This document shows, piece by piece, positions 1 to 11,018 of a stretch of DNA of 64,000 nt (positions are counted from its first letter, which is position 1; every line of letters begins with the position of its first letter). The stretch lies in the NCBI RefSeq assembly GCF_047948215.1, contig NC_134463.1, positions 99,662,657 to 99,726,656 of the forward strand. Reading direction: 5' to 3'. The position numbers and the translations under genes were made by a program. This DNA comes from Lycorma delicatula (taxonomy: Eukaryota; Arthropoda; Insecta; Hemiptera; Fulgoridae). The notes under the pieces were generated by a model. That model saw only the letters and a program-made list of their open reading frames with translations, was not told where the DNA came from and ran no database searches.

Positions 1-175
1 ACCCCGACCACCAAAGTATACCGGTATTCACCGCCTAGTAATCAAATCCGTATAAAAACAACTAACGTTTACTAGGATTTGACCCTCGGACCTTCGAATT
101 CAAAGATCAGTGTTAAACAACTTATTTGCGACGACGAGTTAGCCGTTAGACCGGTCCTACGGGCTAATTTTTCCG
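1..175 (-). repeat. tRNA-derived SINE (family A), cut by window start
   Basis: Matches the body and tRNA-like head of a SINE that recurs at 23035, 36612, 38771, 40990, 47744, 55108 and 57840. On the minus strand the head carries an A-box-like and a B-box-like element (internal Pol III promoter), here quite mutated. The 3' tail of the element lies outside the window. Old, diverged copy. Confidence 0.6.
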
Positions 176-1177
176 TAAATGTAGTTCTAAATTTTAAAGA
201 GCTAAATTCTTCTTAAGAATTTTATAGACTTTTCGTTTCGTTCATTAGAATTATTACAATCTACTTTTTTAAGCAAAAAGTTTTTGTAAAATAGAATTAA
301 TAATATTCCGTATAATGTTAACTAATCAATAGCCAACATTAAAGAAAAATTAATAGATAAGTACGAAAAATTAAAACCGGTTTTGAATTGTATAAACGAG
401 AAGAGCATAACATTATGTATTGGAGAGCCAAGATCTATTGTAGGTAAGCCGTAATATTACGGCTCTGTATAATGTAGGCTATAGGAGATACCTTACTTCT
501 TTTGATTGACAGCAACCTGAGATCTAAAACTAGTCAAGAAAGACTATTGTTTTATAGTTTGGAACGGACATTGATTTGTGGTCTGCGTTGTTGTTTTTGT
601 TGTAAACAACATACGTATATATGTGTGTGGGTTAAGACCTCCGGCTAACTTTAAAAATCTAACGTTGAATATAATCTAATATCGAATTTTTGATGTGTGC
701 ATCTCGTCAAGAAAATACTATTATCATAAATCGGATTTATCTCGATTATATTATTTCAAACTACGTAAACCAATCAGAAAATTATTTATAATTTTCAGTT
801 GCACAATAACAAGGCCAAAAATGATTTGTTTCGTCAATTTTTATATAAAAATGTTTACTTTTTAAACCCATGATAATTCCACCGAAATGCAAATTATATT
901 TATTCTTTCAAGTGAATTATTTACTTTTATAACAATGAAGATTTTTTGTATAATAAACATTATTTTCATAAAAATCCAATTTTGAATGTTTTCTCGTATT
1001 CTAAGACGTTTTACTTCTAAGATCGACAAAAAATGATCTTAATCTCTAGAATATAGCTCCTATATAATATGGATACATTCAACATAAACAGGGAATTATT
1101 TTTGGTACTATCAAGAAATTAAAATTTTAATAAGCATAAAAACGTAATAATAATAAAATTTTCCGTCAAATTTGAAT
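176..1177. other. AT-rich intergenic sequence
   Basis: No coding frame, RNA gene or recognisable repeat seen. Strongly AT-rich with short homopolymer runs. Confidence 0.5.
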
Positions 1178-2910
1178 TGGGGCTCTGATAAATTTGTATT
1201 GTTGAGACTTTGCAAAGCATTGGTCCAATCTAGAATAGATTACGGATCAATAGCGTATGGTTACGCCAAAAAAGTCTCATCTTAAGAAACTCGACGGGAT
1301 CCGTAACAAAGGAATCAGACTTACCACAGGAGCTTTCCGTACCAGTCCGACTGACAGCATATTGTCAGAATCAGGAGGTATGCCGTTGAACTACAGAAGG
1401 GAAACAATCCTGCTAAGATATACAGCTTATGTTTTGGCCTCTTCAAGACATATAAATTTGGTTTCCTTTTATAAACACAGTTTGGCTGTACAGTATCGGA
1501 AAAGACCCACTTTTTCTAGATCAGGGGGAATAAGGAGAATTGAGATCTGTGGAAACTATGGTACAGATCTGCCAGAAGTTCTCCCGGTCTTCAGAAGAAA
1601 ACCCCCACTGTTGTTGATGTCTACGGTGGAGAGCTGAATAGACTGGAAGAAGAATATAGAACAGAGATTATCAAACGTTTATATTCCAGATGTTTTTCGA
1701 TGACTGATTGCAGAATTTAAAAATTTCACCCGTGTATTAATGAGTCGAAGAACGGCGGTCGGAAGCTCATTAGTCGTATATGACGAATCCCACTTTTGGG
1801 GCTTATCTGCAATAGCCAGTGTCCACATAGCAGAGTTATACGCAATTCAGCGAGCTCTTTGTTACGTATTACAACGAAGAGAGAGTGCTTCTCTCCTCCG
1901 ATTCCTTAAGTGCAATCACTGCTTTAAGGAATGGCTTTACGCATGATGCATGTTCAGGATATATTGGCAGCTTTTAAAAATCTTAGAGATAACTGCAAGC
2001 AATGCAACTTGATATGGACATCTGGCCACGTCGGTATAACTGGTAATGAAGCAGCTGATAAAGCAGCCAAACAAGTCTACATTCCGTTAGTTCGACTGAA
2101 TGGCCTTAAATACTACAGTAAACAGGTCATAAGGATGGATAAGGTGGTGAGGTGCGCTTACTACTAGGCTTAATTGCATTAAGAATACTCCTTTTTCCAT
2201 TAATACAAAAATCCGTTTAACTCGTCTAGAACAAAAAGACTTCTAATAGGTCACACCAGACTTACTTCGACCTATATGATAGCAGGAGAACAGAGACAAA
2301 TGAGTGAAAGCTGTGACATATTTCACAGTGATACATATCATAGAAGAGTGCACGTTTTATAGAGCCTCAGATTGAGGCTCAATCTAACCAACAAACTGGC
2401 TCACGACATATTATGTAGTGAGAAAGGAGAATGATTGAGTTTCTCAGGAGAAGTGTTTATTGGAGCGATCATGATTCATTAATTATTATGAATAATTCGT
2501 TGAAATCGATTTAATTGTGTTTGTGTCTTAACTGTAATTTTTGCTTTCTCCAGTTTTGTGTTTTGGTATGTATATATTTTTTTTTTTTTGGTGTAGTTGA
2601 CGAATTATTTAAGAATGTGTTTTAATAATTGCAAGTCCTTTACACCCGCTTTGATAATAATTTAACGATATTTCTTCACAAATGGATTACAAATTTTAAG
2701 TGACAAGGACCCTATACACCCTTGTCATCTAATGTTTATCTGGGGTTTTATTATTTTGTTACAAGTTTGTTTTTCCGGATGATTTGTTTGACAAGACTAG
2801 CATTTGACCTAGTTACTTTCATGGGAGAGGGAGTATTTTTAATTTGTGACAACGGCTGATGACCATAATAATCGATGCTCATTATATTCTAAAAAAAAAT
2901 AATAATAACT
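1178..2910 (+). pseudogene. 5'-truncated jockey-like LINE: RT C-terminus, RNase H, 3' UTR
   Basis: Decayed 3' part of a non-LTR retrotransposon pol gene. Around 1199-1640, in two frames, the post-RT region typical of jockey/CR1-like elements is readable: 'SRIDYGSIAYG', then 'LKKLDGIRNKG' and 'GAFRTSPTDSI'. RNase H follows: 'SVHIAELYAIQRAL' near 1825-1860, and near 2010-2080 'IWTSGHVGITGNEAADKAA', the conserved histidine/aspartate part of the domain. After several stops, 'LIGHTRLTSTYMIAGEQ' (about 2236-2300) is the usual C-terminal block. The tail from about 2400 is UTR-like and ends near 2910 in an A-rich stretch. Frameshifts (for example at about 1268) and stops make it non-functional. No target-site duplication was found. 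Confidence 0.8.
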
Positions 2911-2937
2911 AGAAAAATCGCAAAAGTTTTACACGGT

Positions 2938-2990
2938 TTCATTATGTTTTGGTGTCATTATGTTTTGGTGTCATTATGTTTCATTACACA
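2938..2990. repeat. Short tandem repeat, about 17 bp unit
   Basis: The unit CATTATGTTTTGGTGT occurs twice in a row plus a partial third copy (ending in CATTATGTTTCATTA). Minisatellite-like local duplication with no other assigned role. Confidence 0.7.
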
Positions 2991-3301
2991 TGATTTTATT
3001 AAATATTTCTGCCAGTCGTATCTAAATAACGTTCATGAATTTCGCGTACTAACAACAACAAAACGTTTTACAACGAAACGCTTCAAAATTTCAGAATATT
3101 ATTAGCTGTTTCTTGAGTTGTGATTTTTTAACAGATCTCTAACCCCAATGTATTCATTTTTATCCCCAAAACACAAATAATTGATAAATTGTTTGTACCT
3201 AGAAGTATAAATCGTTCGTGTGCTGCGTGCAGCCGCCCGGCGCAATACCATTGGTCTGCTCTGCACCAATAGCAGCCAAAATAAAAATGTGAGCATACAC
3301 A

Positions 3302-3617
3302 ATAAAAAATCTGATGGGGACACCGCATGACTTCCGTGTACGCCTATTAAATTACATGTAAACATTTCTTTTTAAATGAAAAGTACATAAAATTTTATTT
3401 CGTTAACAACTTCTAATATATTTCATAATTTTTTTTTATTGTTGGGTGTTTATTGAATTATAATTTATCATAAATTTTTTTTTACAATCAGAGGTTAATA
3501 ATTATTAAGTTATTGAAGTTATTAGTGAAATAACATTTTATGTAGTTTTAAAGATGTTTACATGTAATTTAATAGGCGTACAAGGAAGTCATGTGGTGTC
3601 CACATCAGATTTTTTAT
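3302..3617. repeat. Inverted repeat, 64 bp arms
   Basis: The arm at 3302-3365 is the reverse complement of 3554-3617 with about 3 mismatches. The spacer is about 188 bp and AT-rich. This is the layout of a fold-back element or of two opposed element termini. The flanking segment 3160-3243 recurs in inverted form at 5189-5275, so the arms probably belong to a dispersed family. Confidence 0.8.
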
Positions 3618-4105
3618 GGAGATAATAATAATAATAGTAATAAAAAATATTATATTAAGTAGCATTATATGCATGAAATACCTATCTAAAGATTAATGTA
3701 ATTGGAGATTTAAAAATAACTCAAATAGTCGACCGTAGACACTTTTATATTTTGCAGACCTATCCTGTTCAATCATAATTTAAAAATTTCAAATAAAAAC
3801 TTCTTAGAAAGAGGAATTCTAAAAATTTAGGCGTATTATTAAAGTAAATAAATAAGTAAAGAAAGATATATTTTTTAAAAACTATCAAATCAAGTAATAA
3901 AAATTAAAAATTAATTTAATAATTAACGTATTAAAAGGTAAGCTGAATTTTTAAAATTAAAATTATAATTTTTAAAAATTATACAACTTAAAATAAAAGT
4001 ACAAAACATAAATAATTTGTCCAAACTGGAATTTTAAGTTTACGGAATTTTTGTTTTTCACTTGGTCTATGCATATATTTTTTTCAATATTTTTTCTGAA
4101 TTTGA
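3618..4105. other. AT-rich intergenic sequence
   Basis: Very AT-rich with A- and T-runs. No gene or repeat recognised. Confidence 0.5.
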
Positions 4106-4640
4106 AATTTTTGTCTATGATATTAGCTTTTTTAGACGATTTAGTTATCTTTGCTAACGATGCAGATGAAATGAAAATGAAAATTTAAAAATTAGAAAAA
4201 AAAAATTTATTTAAATTTAAATAGAATTTAAAGCCCGCTTTAAATTTCTTACAAGAAAAAAACAAAATTGTCAAATAGAAAAAATAAAACTTGAAGAATC
4301 AAAATCTCAAAAGAAAAAAAACAGAAAAAGACCAAAGATTTAAATTGTCGGAAAAATTGTAACACCAATTACCGTAGAAAGAACACGGATGACAACCTGA
4401 GTACACAAAGATGGAAATAGAATATCATTTAATAAATAATAATGTGTATAAAACAAAGAATACCTTTCCAAAAATCCCAATTGAGATATACGAAATGGTA
4501 TTTTTAGAAGCCCTATTTTTAGAAAGGTATACTTCTAGAAGCCCTATTACAGGCAGAGAATTTAACAAAATTTCGAGAAATAGAAATCAGTAAAATTGAA
4601 AAAAAAAAAATTACTAAAATACACGATCCAGAATATGATA
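4106..4640 (+). pseudogene. Possible second LINE reverse-transcriptase fragment, very degraded
   Basis: A stretch near 4118-4165 reads 'DILAFLDDLVIFANDADEM', which resembles the FADD catalytic box of non-LTR reverse transcriptases with A replaced by L. Later pieces (about 4400-4640) have the loose pattern of the region after the RT thumb. Reading needs several frameshifts and the A-rich composition makes chance matches likely. It may instead be background. Confidence 0.3.
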
Positions 4641-4653
4641 ACAATATTTATAA

Positions 4654-5860
4654 ATGAGATCCCTTGGCGCGTTCAAGGGGTTTAAATATGTCAAAGATGG
4701 GTTGAGTTATGCTGTCGGTGGTTTATACTCTTGGAAGGGTCACCCAAGGCGGACTGCTCAAACTGAAGCCCTCAGACTAGGCAACATCTCGTACCAACCC
4801 GCAATGGACCAGCGTGGCAGATTACGATCCACTTCTTCAATATGTTCCGAAAACTTCAAATACGGCCCTCATTCCCCGGAAGCCCTCGGGAAACTACTCT
4901 TGGTAGCGGGGAGACCTGCTCGAAGGCAGAAGGTGCTAAGAAAAATCAAGCTGCCACTGGAATTTTGACAGAGGAAGGTTTAGCATTACACAATGTCGAA
5001 TAAAAGGCGCATATCTAAACCAACTGAAAATCGTAGATGATATAGTTCTCTTCTTACAAGAACCAGAAAAACTACAAAGACACGTACTAAAACTGCCGGT
5101 GACTGGAGAACCAAGGGTCTAAGGATGAACCTTAAAAAAAGCCAGGTCATTTTCAATAATTTTTCCGATGAAAGAAAGAAAAATTATAGCGCCGGGCGGC
5201 TGCGCGCAGCACAGGAACGATTCATTCGTTCGAACGATTTATACTTCTAGATACAAACAATTTATCTTTGTGTTTGGAGAAGAACTAGAACAGGTAGATC
5301 ATTACATATTTCTTAGCCGACGGATGACAACTGAAAATGGCACAATAAAAGAACTTTAACGGCGTGTTAAGTTTGGTTGGCAGACATTCGAGAAACTTAA
5401 CGTCGTTTCCAAGAACAACTCCCCATTTGTTTTAAACAGAAACTTTTCGATCAATGCGTCCTGCCAGTCCTTACCTATGGAAGCAAAACTTGGACATTAA
5501 CAATCATTTCAAGATCTGCGGATAACACAAAGAAATATGGAAAATTTTATTATGGAGTTACCAGACGGATAGGATGACCAGCAAATTGATCATAGATCAT
5601 ATAAAAGTACACGATGTCATCATCAATGTTTAAGGATTAAAACGGCAGGCCAAGTAGCAAGAAAAACTGATGGCAGACTATGACTAAGTTACGAGAAGCA
5701 CTTGAATCGATACCACTAGGTATTAAAAGCCCACGAAAAATACCAAAGGCCGGTTGGATTGATGATACAATCAAGAACACTGGACCGAATTGGCAGAAGA
5801 TCGCACAAGACCGTATTTGTTGGAAACGTGCTGAAGAGTACTCCATTTTATTTTGTTACT
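4654..5860 (+). pseudogene. RTE-like LINE with internal deletion
   Basis: The right part is the C-terminal half of an RTE/BovB-type reverse transcriptase: 'IVDDIVLFLQEPEKLQRH' (about 5032-5085, normally FADDIVLF), 'LKKSQVIFNNF' (about 5130-5163), 'VDHYIFLSRRMTTENGTIKE' (about 5297-5356), 'LTYGSKTWTL'-like sequence near 5470-5500, and a C-terminal block near 5700-5840 ('GWIDDTIKNTGPNWQKIAQD'). The left part, 4654-4970, is an open frame with no RT similarity. It is joined to the RT C-terminus without the endonuclease and palm N-terminus, so an internal deletion is inferred. Frameshifts and stops throughout. It also carries a foreign 87 bp block at 5189-5275. Confidence 0.75.
5189..5275. repeat. 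87 bp block shared in inverted form with 3160-3243
   Basis: Starts GCGCCGGGCGGCTGCGCGC and continues through a match to the reverse complement of 3160-3243, apart from a small local duplication (AACGATTCATTCGTTCGAACG). It sits where the RTE pseudogene should encode the residues before 'VDHYIFLS', so it is an insertion or recombination scar in that LINE. Confidence 0.7.
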
Positions 5861-5861
5861 T

Positions 5862-6040
5862 ACTTTTTTTATTCCGTTTCGGAATTACCTCTACCTTTCT
5901 TCTGAAAAGGTCTCCGTTGCGTGTTTTTGCTTTTATAATATCTTTTCTAGATAATTCTTTCTCTATTTCTTTAAACTTTTGTCTTTGTTTTCCTGAAAAG
6001 TTAACAATGGCCTTGCAATTTTCTCTCTGATAATTCTGTA
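5862..6040 (-). pseudogene. Possible LINE C-terminal fragment
   Basis: The reverse strand is open and reads an acid/base-rich segment including 'FKEIEKELSRKDIIKAKTRN'. Composition and placement next to LINE debris suggest a piece of a retrotransposon ORF, but no diagnostic motif is present. Low certainty. Confidence 0.25.
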
Positions 6041-7197
6041 TATATGAACGTAAAATTTCGGTCTTTTTATTTTATTGTGGTTCATAGGTTTTAATATTCG
6101 TGAAATTTTTTTTATTTTGATGTTATTTATCTTTTTGGTTAATTATTAGCCAAAAAAAAAGGATTCTTAACCAAGAATATCTTTATTTGTACGTAGATTA
6201 AATAAATTAGTTTTTCGAAAAAATATTTTATAACACCTTAATTTATATATCATTTATTATTATTTTTTATACATATGAAGCGTGTATTAATGAAGATGAC
6301 GTTGAGGTGCACAAACCCACGTATTTAGTCGTACCGTAATATGCGATCAATCAAACTAACGATTGGCCGAACCAAATTGATTTCATTGTCGTAACAACTA
6401 TAACAAGTATGCGATGCGATGAAGATGACAAGCGATTTTTGTAGCAAGTCATAATATTGTGCGGGTCAGTTTATACACACATATCATAATATATTATAAT
6501 CCCTCGGGTTTAATCCTTACCTTGTTTACCGGCTGTACAGTAATATGTCATATAACTCCGCCTCCTGTCACTTTTTTCGTTTGCCGATTTTAGTTCATAA
6601 TAAATTTTTTACGTAGTTGACATGCTTTATGTTTATACAATAATATATTAATTTCATATTTATGAGGGTGATATCGGTGATATAAAATTCATATACTTTT
6701 TATTGTTATTTAAACTAAATAAAGACCAATAAAAAAAGGTTTTACGTTTCTTTGAATTTTTTTTTTTAGTAGCTTTTTATCGATTTATGATTCATTATTT
6801 CATAATTATGAAATAATTTATTTTCAAATTATACTTACATTTTGGTATTGTAATTGATCTATATTTAATTTAGATATATGGATTTTTATTTGGTTTTATT
6901 TCGTAATGAGAAAATTTTATTGAATAAAGTTGCTATTTCATAGTAATAATTTTAGATATTTTCCTTTTGTGTTGCAGAATGAAGCTGTTAAGAATCATAA
7001 TTTTCGTCTAAAAATATTAGAATATAAGTTGTATTATTTAATATACATTAAATCTTTGGCAAATGCAATCGTAAATGAGTAAGCATATCAAATGAAATGC
7101 AAATATACTACTATAACAGAACAGTTTTCTTGAACAAATAAACACCGGTAAAATGAACTACAAAAATCATAAATTCTATTTGAAATAAATATTTTTT
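6041..7197. other. AT-rich intergenic sequence
   Basis: No gene, RNA or repeat recognised. A slightly less AT-rich patch at 6280-6570 has no readable frame. Confidence 0.5.
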
Positions 7198-8333
7198 AGG
7201 TAGTTTTAGATTAAAGAAAAACAAACCAACATACTTGGCGTTTATAGACCTAGAAAAGGCTTTCGATAACGTAGACTGGAATAAAATGTTCAGCATTTTA
7301 AAAAAATTAGGGTTCAAATACAGAGATAGAAGAACAATTACTAACATGTACAGGAACCAAACAGCAACAATAACAACTGAAGAACATAAGAAAGAAGCCC
7401 TAATAAGAAAGGGAGTCCGACAAGTATGTTCCCTATCTCCGTTACTTTTTAATCTTTACATGGAACTAGCAGTTAATGATGTTAAAGAACAATTTAGATT
7501 CGGAGTAACAGTACAAGGTGAAAAGATAAAGATGCTACGATTCGCTGATGATATAGTAATTCTAGCCGAGAGTAAAAAGGATTTAGAAGAAACAATGAAC
7601 GGCATAGATGAAGTCCTACGCAAGAACTATCGCATGAAAATAAATAAGAACAAAACAAAAGTAATGAAATGTAGTAGAAATAACAAAGATGGACCGCTGA
7701 ATGTGAAAATAGGAGGAGAAAAGATTATGGAGGTAGAAGAATTTTGTTATTTGGGAAGTAAAATTACCAAAGATGGACGAAGCAGGAGCGATATAAAATG
7801 CCGAATAGCACAAGCTAAACGAGCCTTCAGTAAGAAATATAATTTGTTTACATCAAAAATTAATTTAAATGTCAGGAAAAGATTTTTGAAAGTGTATGTT
7901 TGGAGTGTCGCTTTATATGGAAGTGAAACTTGGACAATCGGAGTATCTGAGAAGAAAAGATTAGAAGCTTTTGAAATGTGGTGCTATAGGAGAATGTTAA
8001 AAATCAGATGGGTGGATAAAGTGACAAATGAAGAGGTATTGCGGCAAATAGATGAAGAAAGAAGCATTTGGAAAAATATAGTTAAAAGAAGAGACAGACT
8101 TATAGGCCACATACTAAGGCATCCTGGAATAGTCGCTTTAATATTGGAAGGACAGGTAGAAGGGAAAAATTGTGTAGGCAGGCCACGTTTGGAGTATGTA
8201 AAACAAATTGTTGGGGATGTAGGATGTAGAGGGTATACTGAAATGAAACGACTAGCACTAGATAGGGAATCTTGGAGAGCTGCAAACCAGTCAAATGACT
8301 GAAGACAAAAAAAAAAAAAAAAAGGTAGTTTTA
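7198..8333 (+). mobile_element. 5'-truncated LINE insertion with target-site duplication
   Basis: Bounded by a direct repeat AGGTAGTTTTA (7198-7208 and 8323-8333; the first A of the right copy merges with the tail). The insert begins inside the RT domain and ends in GACTGAAGAC followed by about 17 A. Truncation at the 5' end, a poly(A) tail and a short TSD are the signature of target-primed reverse transcription. The open frame and clean TSD indicate a young insertion. A second truncated member of the same family, with the same 3' end, lies at 56004-56264. Confidence 0.92.
7211..8302 (+). CDS. LINE reverse transcriptase, C-terminal ~360 residues, open frame
   Basis: Partial non-LTR retrotransposon pol. 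The frame is open from the insertion edge through 'LAFIDLEKAFDNVDW' (first catalytic aspartate box of the palm), 'GVRQVCSLSPLLFNLYME' (a GVRQGCxLSP box with G changed to V), 'LRFADDIVILAE' (FADD catalytic box), 'FCYLGSKIT' (RT7), 'ALYGSETWTI' and a C-terminal segment rich in basic residues ending 'SWRAANQSND'. The order and motifs match RTE/CR1-like LINEs found widely in animals. The endonuclease and the N-terminal half of the RT are missing by 5' truncation, so no genuine start codon exists (the frame enters from the flank). The product would copy LINE RNA at nicked target DNA. This copy cannot do so alone. Confidence 0.9.
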   Translation, partial: LKKNKPTYLAFIDLEKAFDNVDWNKMFSILKKLGFKYRDRRTITNMYRNQTATITTEEHKKEALIRKGVRQVCSLSPLLFNLYMELAVNDVKEQFRFGVTVQGEKIKMLRFADDIVILAESKKDLEETMNGIDEVLRKNYRMKINKNKTKVMKCSRNNKDGPLNVKIGGEKIMEVEEFCYLGSKITKDGRSRSDIKCRIAQAKRAFSKKYNLFTSKINLNVRKRFLKVYVWSVALYGSETWTIGVSEKKRLEAFEMWCYRRMLKIRWVDKVTNEEVLRQIDEERSIWKNIVKRRDRLIGHILRHPGIVALILEGQVEGKNCVGRPRLEYVKQIVGDVGCRGYTEMKRLALDRESWRAANQSND

Positions 8334-10435
8334 ACTGTTGTGTAATAATAATAGTGAGCTAATCTCATACAAACGTATATACTCGTATAATTCCTAAAAA
8401 AATAACATTTTTTATGTAAGACAAGTTTTTCGCAATAAATAGTGTTCTCGTACATAATTTATTGCAAAAATTCGAAAGAAAATATTTAGATATAAAATTG
8501 AGTAAACCGATAATATTCTAAAGCAGTATTATTCAAAATTTTGACGTAGTATTAGATTAAGTGTTTCAACCACTTGGTCGCGATCGAATTGGAGGGACAC
8601 ACGGTTTAAGATAATCAACACTTATGGATTAATGAACAAAATCTGGAGAAAATTCAGCGACTTGAAAAACTTTTTTTACAATATTTTTTTTTTTAAATTA
8701 CCAATAGATTAGCTGTTATAGAGCTTAATTTAATTAAATAAATTAAACATTTTTTATCTATGTTCTATAATTTATGTGAAAAATGGAATAACTTAATCTG
8801 TGATAATATAATCTGTTGCATATGCTAAAATTTTGAATTTTAACTCACCTTAAAATACAGGATATCTTACTGAGTTTTTAAGATAATATTCATCATCTTT
8901 GGACGAAGTATAAAGTTGTATTCTATTTTAACTGGCTGTCGCGTTCAAAATTGAATATCAGGATTTAAATTTCTCAGTTGGCTTTTTATTTCAATATAAG
9001 ATATGTATGTAAAGATAAGTTTAGTATGAATAAACTTATAATAAAGTGATATAAAGATACAAATTAGAAAGATTTTCAATTTGCATTTACTTCTTACGTG
9101 GTAGCGAGTTATGGAATTGAGAGGGTTTGGAAAGGTGAGTGCCCTCACCTTTTCATTATCATTAAGTTTTTGTCCCCGAAGGAAAAACGCGTTCTGAAAA
9201 AGATAGGTTAAAATATAAATTTCAATTATTGTTAGTTGAGTGGTGACTACAAGATCGCACGAGAAGGTAAAGCCTTAAAGATTTGAAAAGGTTTAGAATT
9301 TTTATATTTTTTTAATTAGTGCTTTGAAAAAAGATAATATTTAAAAAAATATATTTTTTATCTAAGTGTGCATATTTTTACCTTATCTAGGATGGATTAA
9401 GGGTTGCGACCAGTATAACACCATCGACTTTTATAATGGCTCGCCGGAATTAGAATTTATTTCTTTAAGTATGATTGTCATTATATTTTCATTTTTGTTA
9501 ATTTATCTGTTTGCATTACGTTTATACTTTTACGTGAATGTAGTATGTGTTTTAAGTAAATAAATTTTTTTATATAGGAATATTTAAATTCTTGTTCACT
9601 AAAAGATGACAATAGCACTTTGGGTTTGAATGTTGAATTAAGCGTGAATTTGTGAATTATTAATTGTTCATCCCCGAAATTATAATAGCGTTTCTTCTTC
9701 TTCTTTTTAAACAGCTTGATTAGACTGGGGATTGATAGATTAGACAGCTTGATTGACCTATTTTTAAGGTGGACTGAACGTATTGAACACCATTGCTTCT
9801 TGATTCTACTGCTAATTGTTTTATAAATTAATGTTTTAAATTTGGACTACTTCACGAATTCCTCATTTCATCAGATTAATCAAGAAAACAAACTCTGAAT
9901 ATTTTTACTGTATTTTTTTATAAGTACTCTAAGCAAATAAATATAATTAAACTTTTATTACAATTGCAGTCCTTTTTCTATGGTTTTTGTTTTCATATAT
10001 ACTCGTATTATGATTTTTACAATTAATACTTTCATAATGTCTGCAAAATTCATATAACTTAAGAATAACTTAAAGGAACCGTTTTAAATTTTACACAAAA
10101 TATGACTTGAAATAATTTTATAATCGTATACGTAAGGTAGTTTTTAAACTATACTTGTAGACATAGTAAGTACATACTTATATACTTTACAAAGTACATT
10201 AGTTTATATGCTGGTACTCCTTAAACATGTAAGTATTTTATTTTGATGTTTCATCATTTTTTACTGCTATTTTTATATTATGAATACTCAACTTTTAATG
10301 ACTGCTTCAACTACTCATTAATTGTAATTTTTATATCGCAATATTTTATGATTTTGATACGTATATATAAAACATTTCATTTTAATCGCCCCAGGCAATT
10401 TTCTCCTAAACTACGCACAATACAAAAAAAAAATT
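8334..10435. other. AT-rich intergenic sequence
   Basis: No gene recognised. Short open frames are AT-rich noise (Phe/Tyr/Ile/Asn-rich). A T-rich/A-rich composition continues throughout. Confidence 0.5.
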
Positions 10436-11018
10436 ACCTAAATAAAAATTATTCAGATTGGAGAGGGACACAACATAATAATGACGTTGGATTTGACCTT
10501 TAACTTGTGAACTTGATCGTTATTCAAAGATGAACACGATATTTTCAAATGGAATAACCTATTTTTTGATCCACCAGTGGAAAGATCCGAAGATTTTACA
10601 TTGGAATATATAGTCACACATATGACCTTGGACCTTTTTTTAAAGGTCATACGACTAACCGTCAGAGATAGTATTATAGGACGTTAGTGTCACTCGTTTA
10701 TGAAGGTCATACAATATTTCTGGAATATTTATATTCCTGACTATTTATCTCGCAAACTATGGGAAAGATCATAAAAATGACTTCACATTATCGTATAACA
10801 CCATCTCTGAAGGTTAGCCGTATGACCTTCAAAAAAGAGCCAAGATCACATATGTGACTACATATTCCAATAAAATTTTCGGCTTTTTTCATTTGTGCGG
10901 TTAAAAATAAGTCATACAAGATTTGAAAAAATCGTCTTAACCTTGAAACAAAGTAAAGGTAAAATCCAAGGTCATCATAAGGTGTTTCCCTCCTATCTGA
11001 GTAACTTTTGATTGTCAT
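10436..11018. repeat. Large imperfect fold-back repeat, ~240 bp arms
   Basis: The left arm (about 10436-10680) is similar to the reverse complement of the right arm (about 10785-11018). Paired landmarks include GGAATATATAGTCACACATA on the left against the complement of TATGTGACTACATATTCC on the right, and AAAGGTCATACGACTAACC against GGTTAGCCGTATGACCTT. The central spacer is about 100 bp. No ORF inside. It looks like an aged MITE or fold-back element, or an inverted duplication. Confidence 0.75.

Noticed and set aside
3102..3365. Minus-strand ORFs around 3.1-3.4 kb
   Set aside because: They overlap the inverted-repeat arm and carry no recognisable protein motif; treated as repeat sequence.
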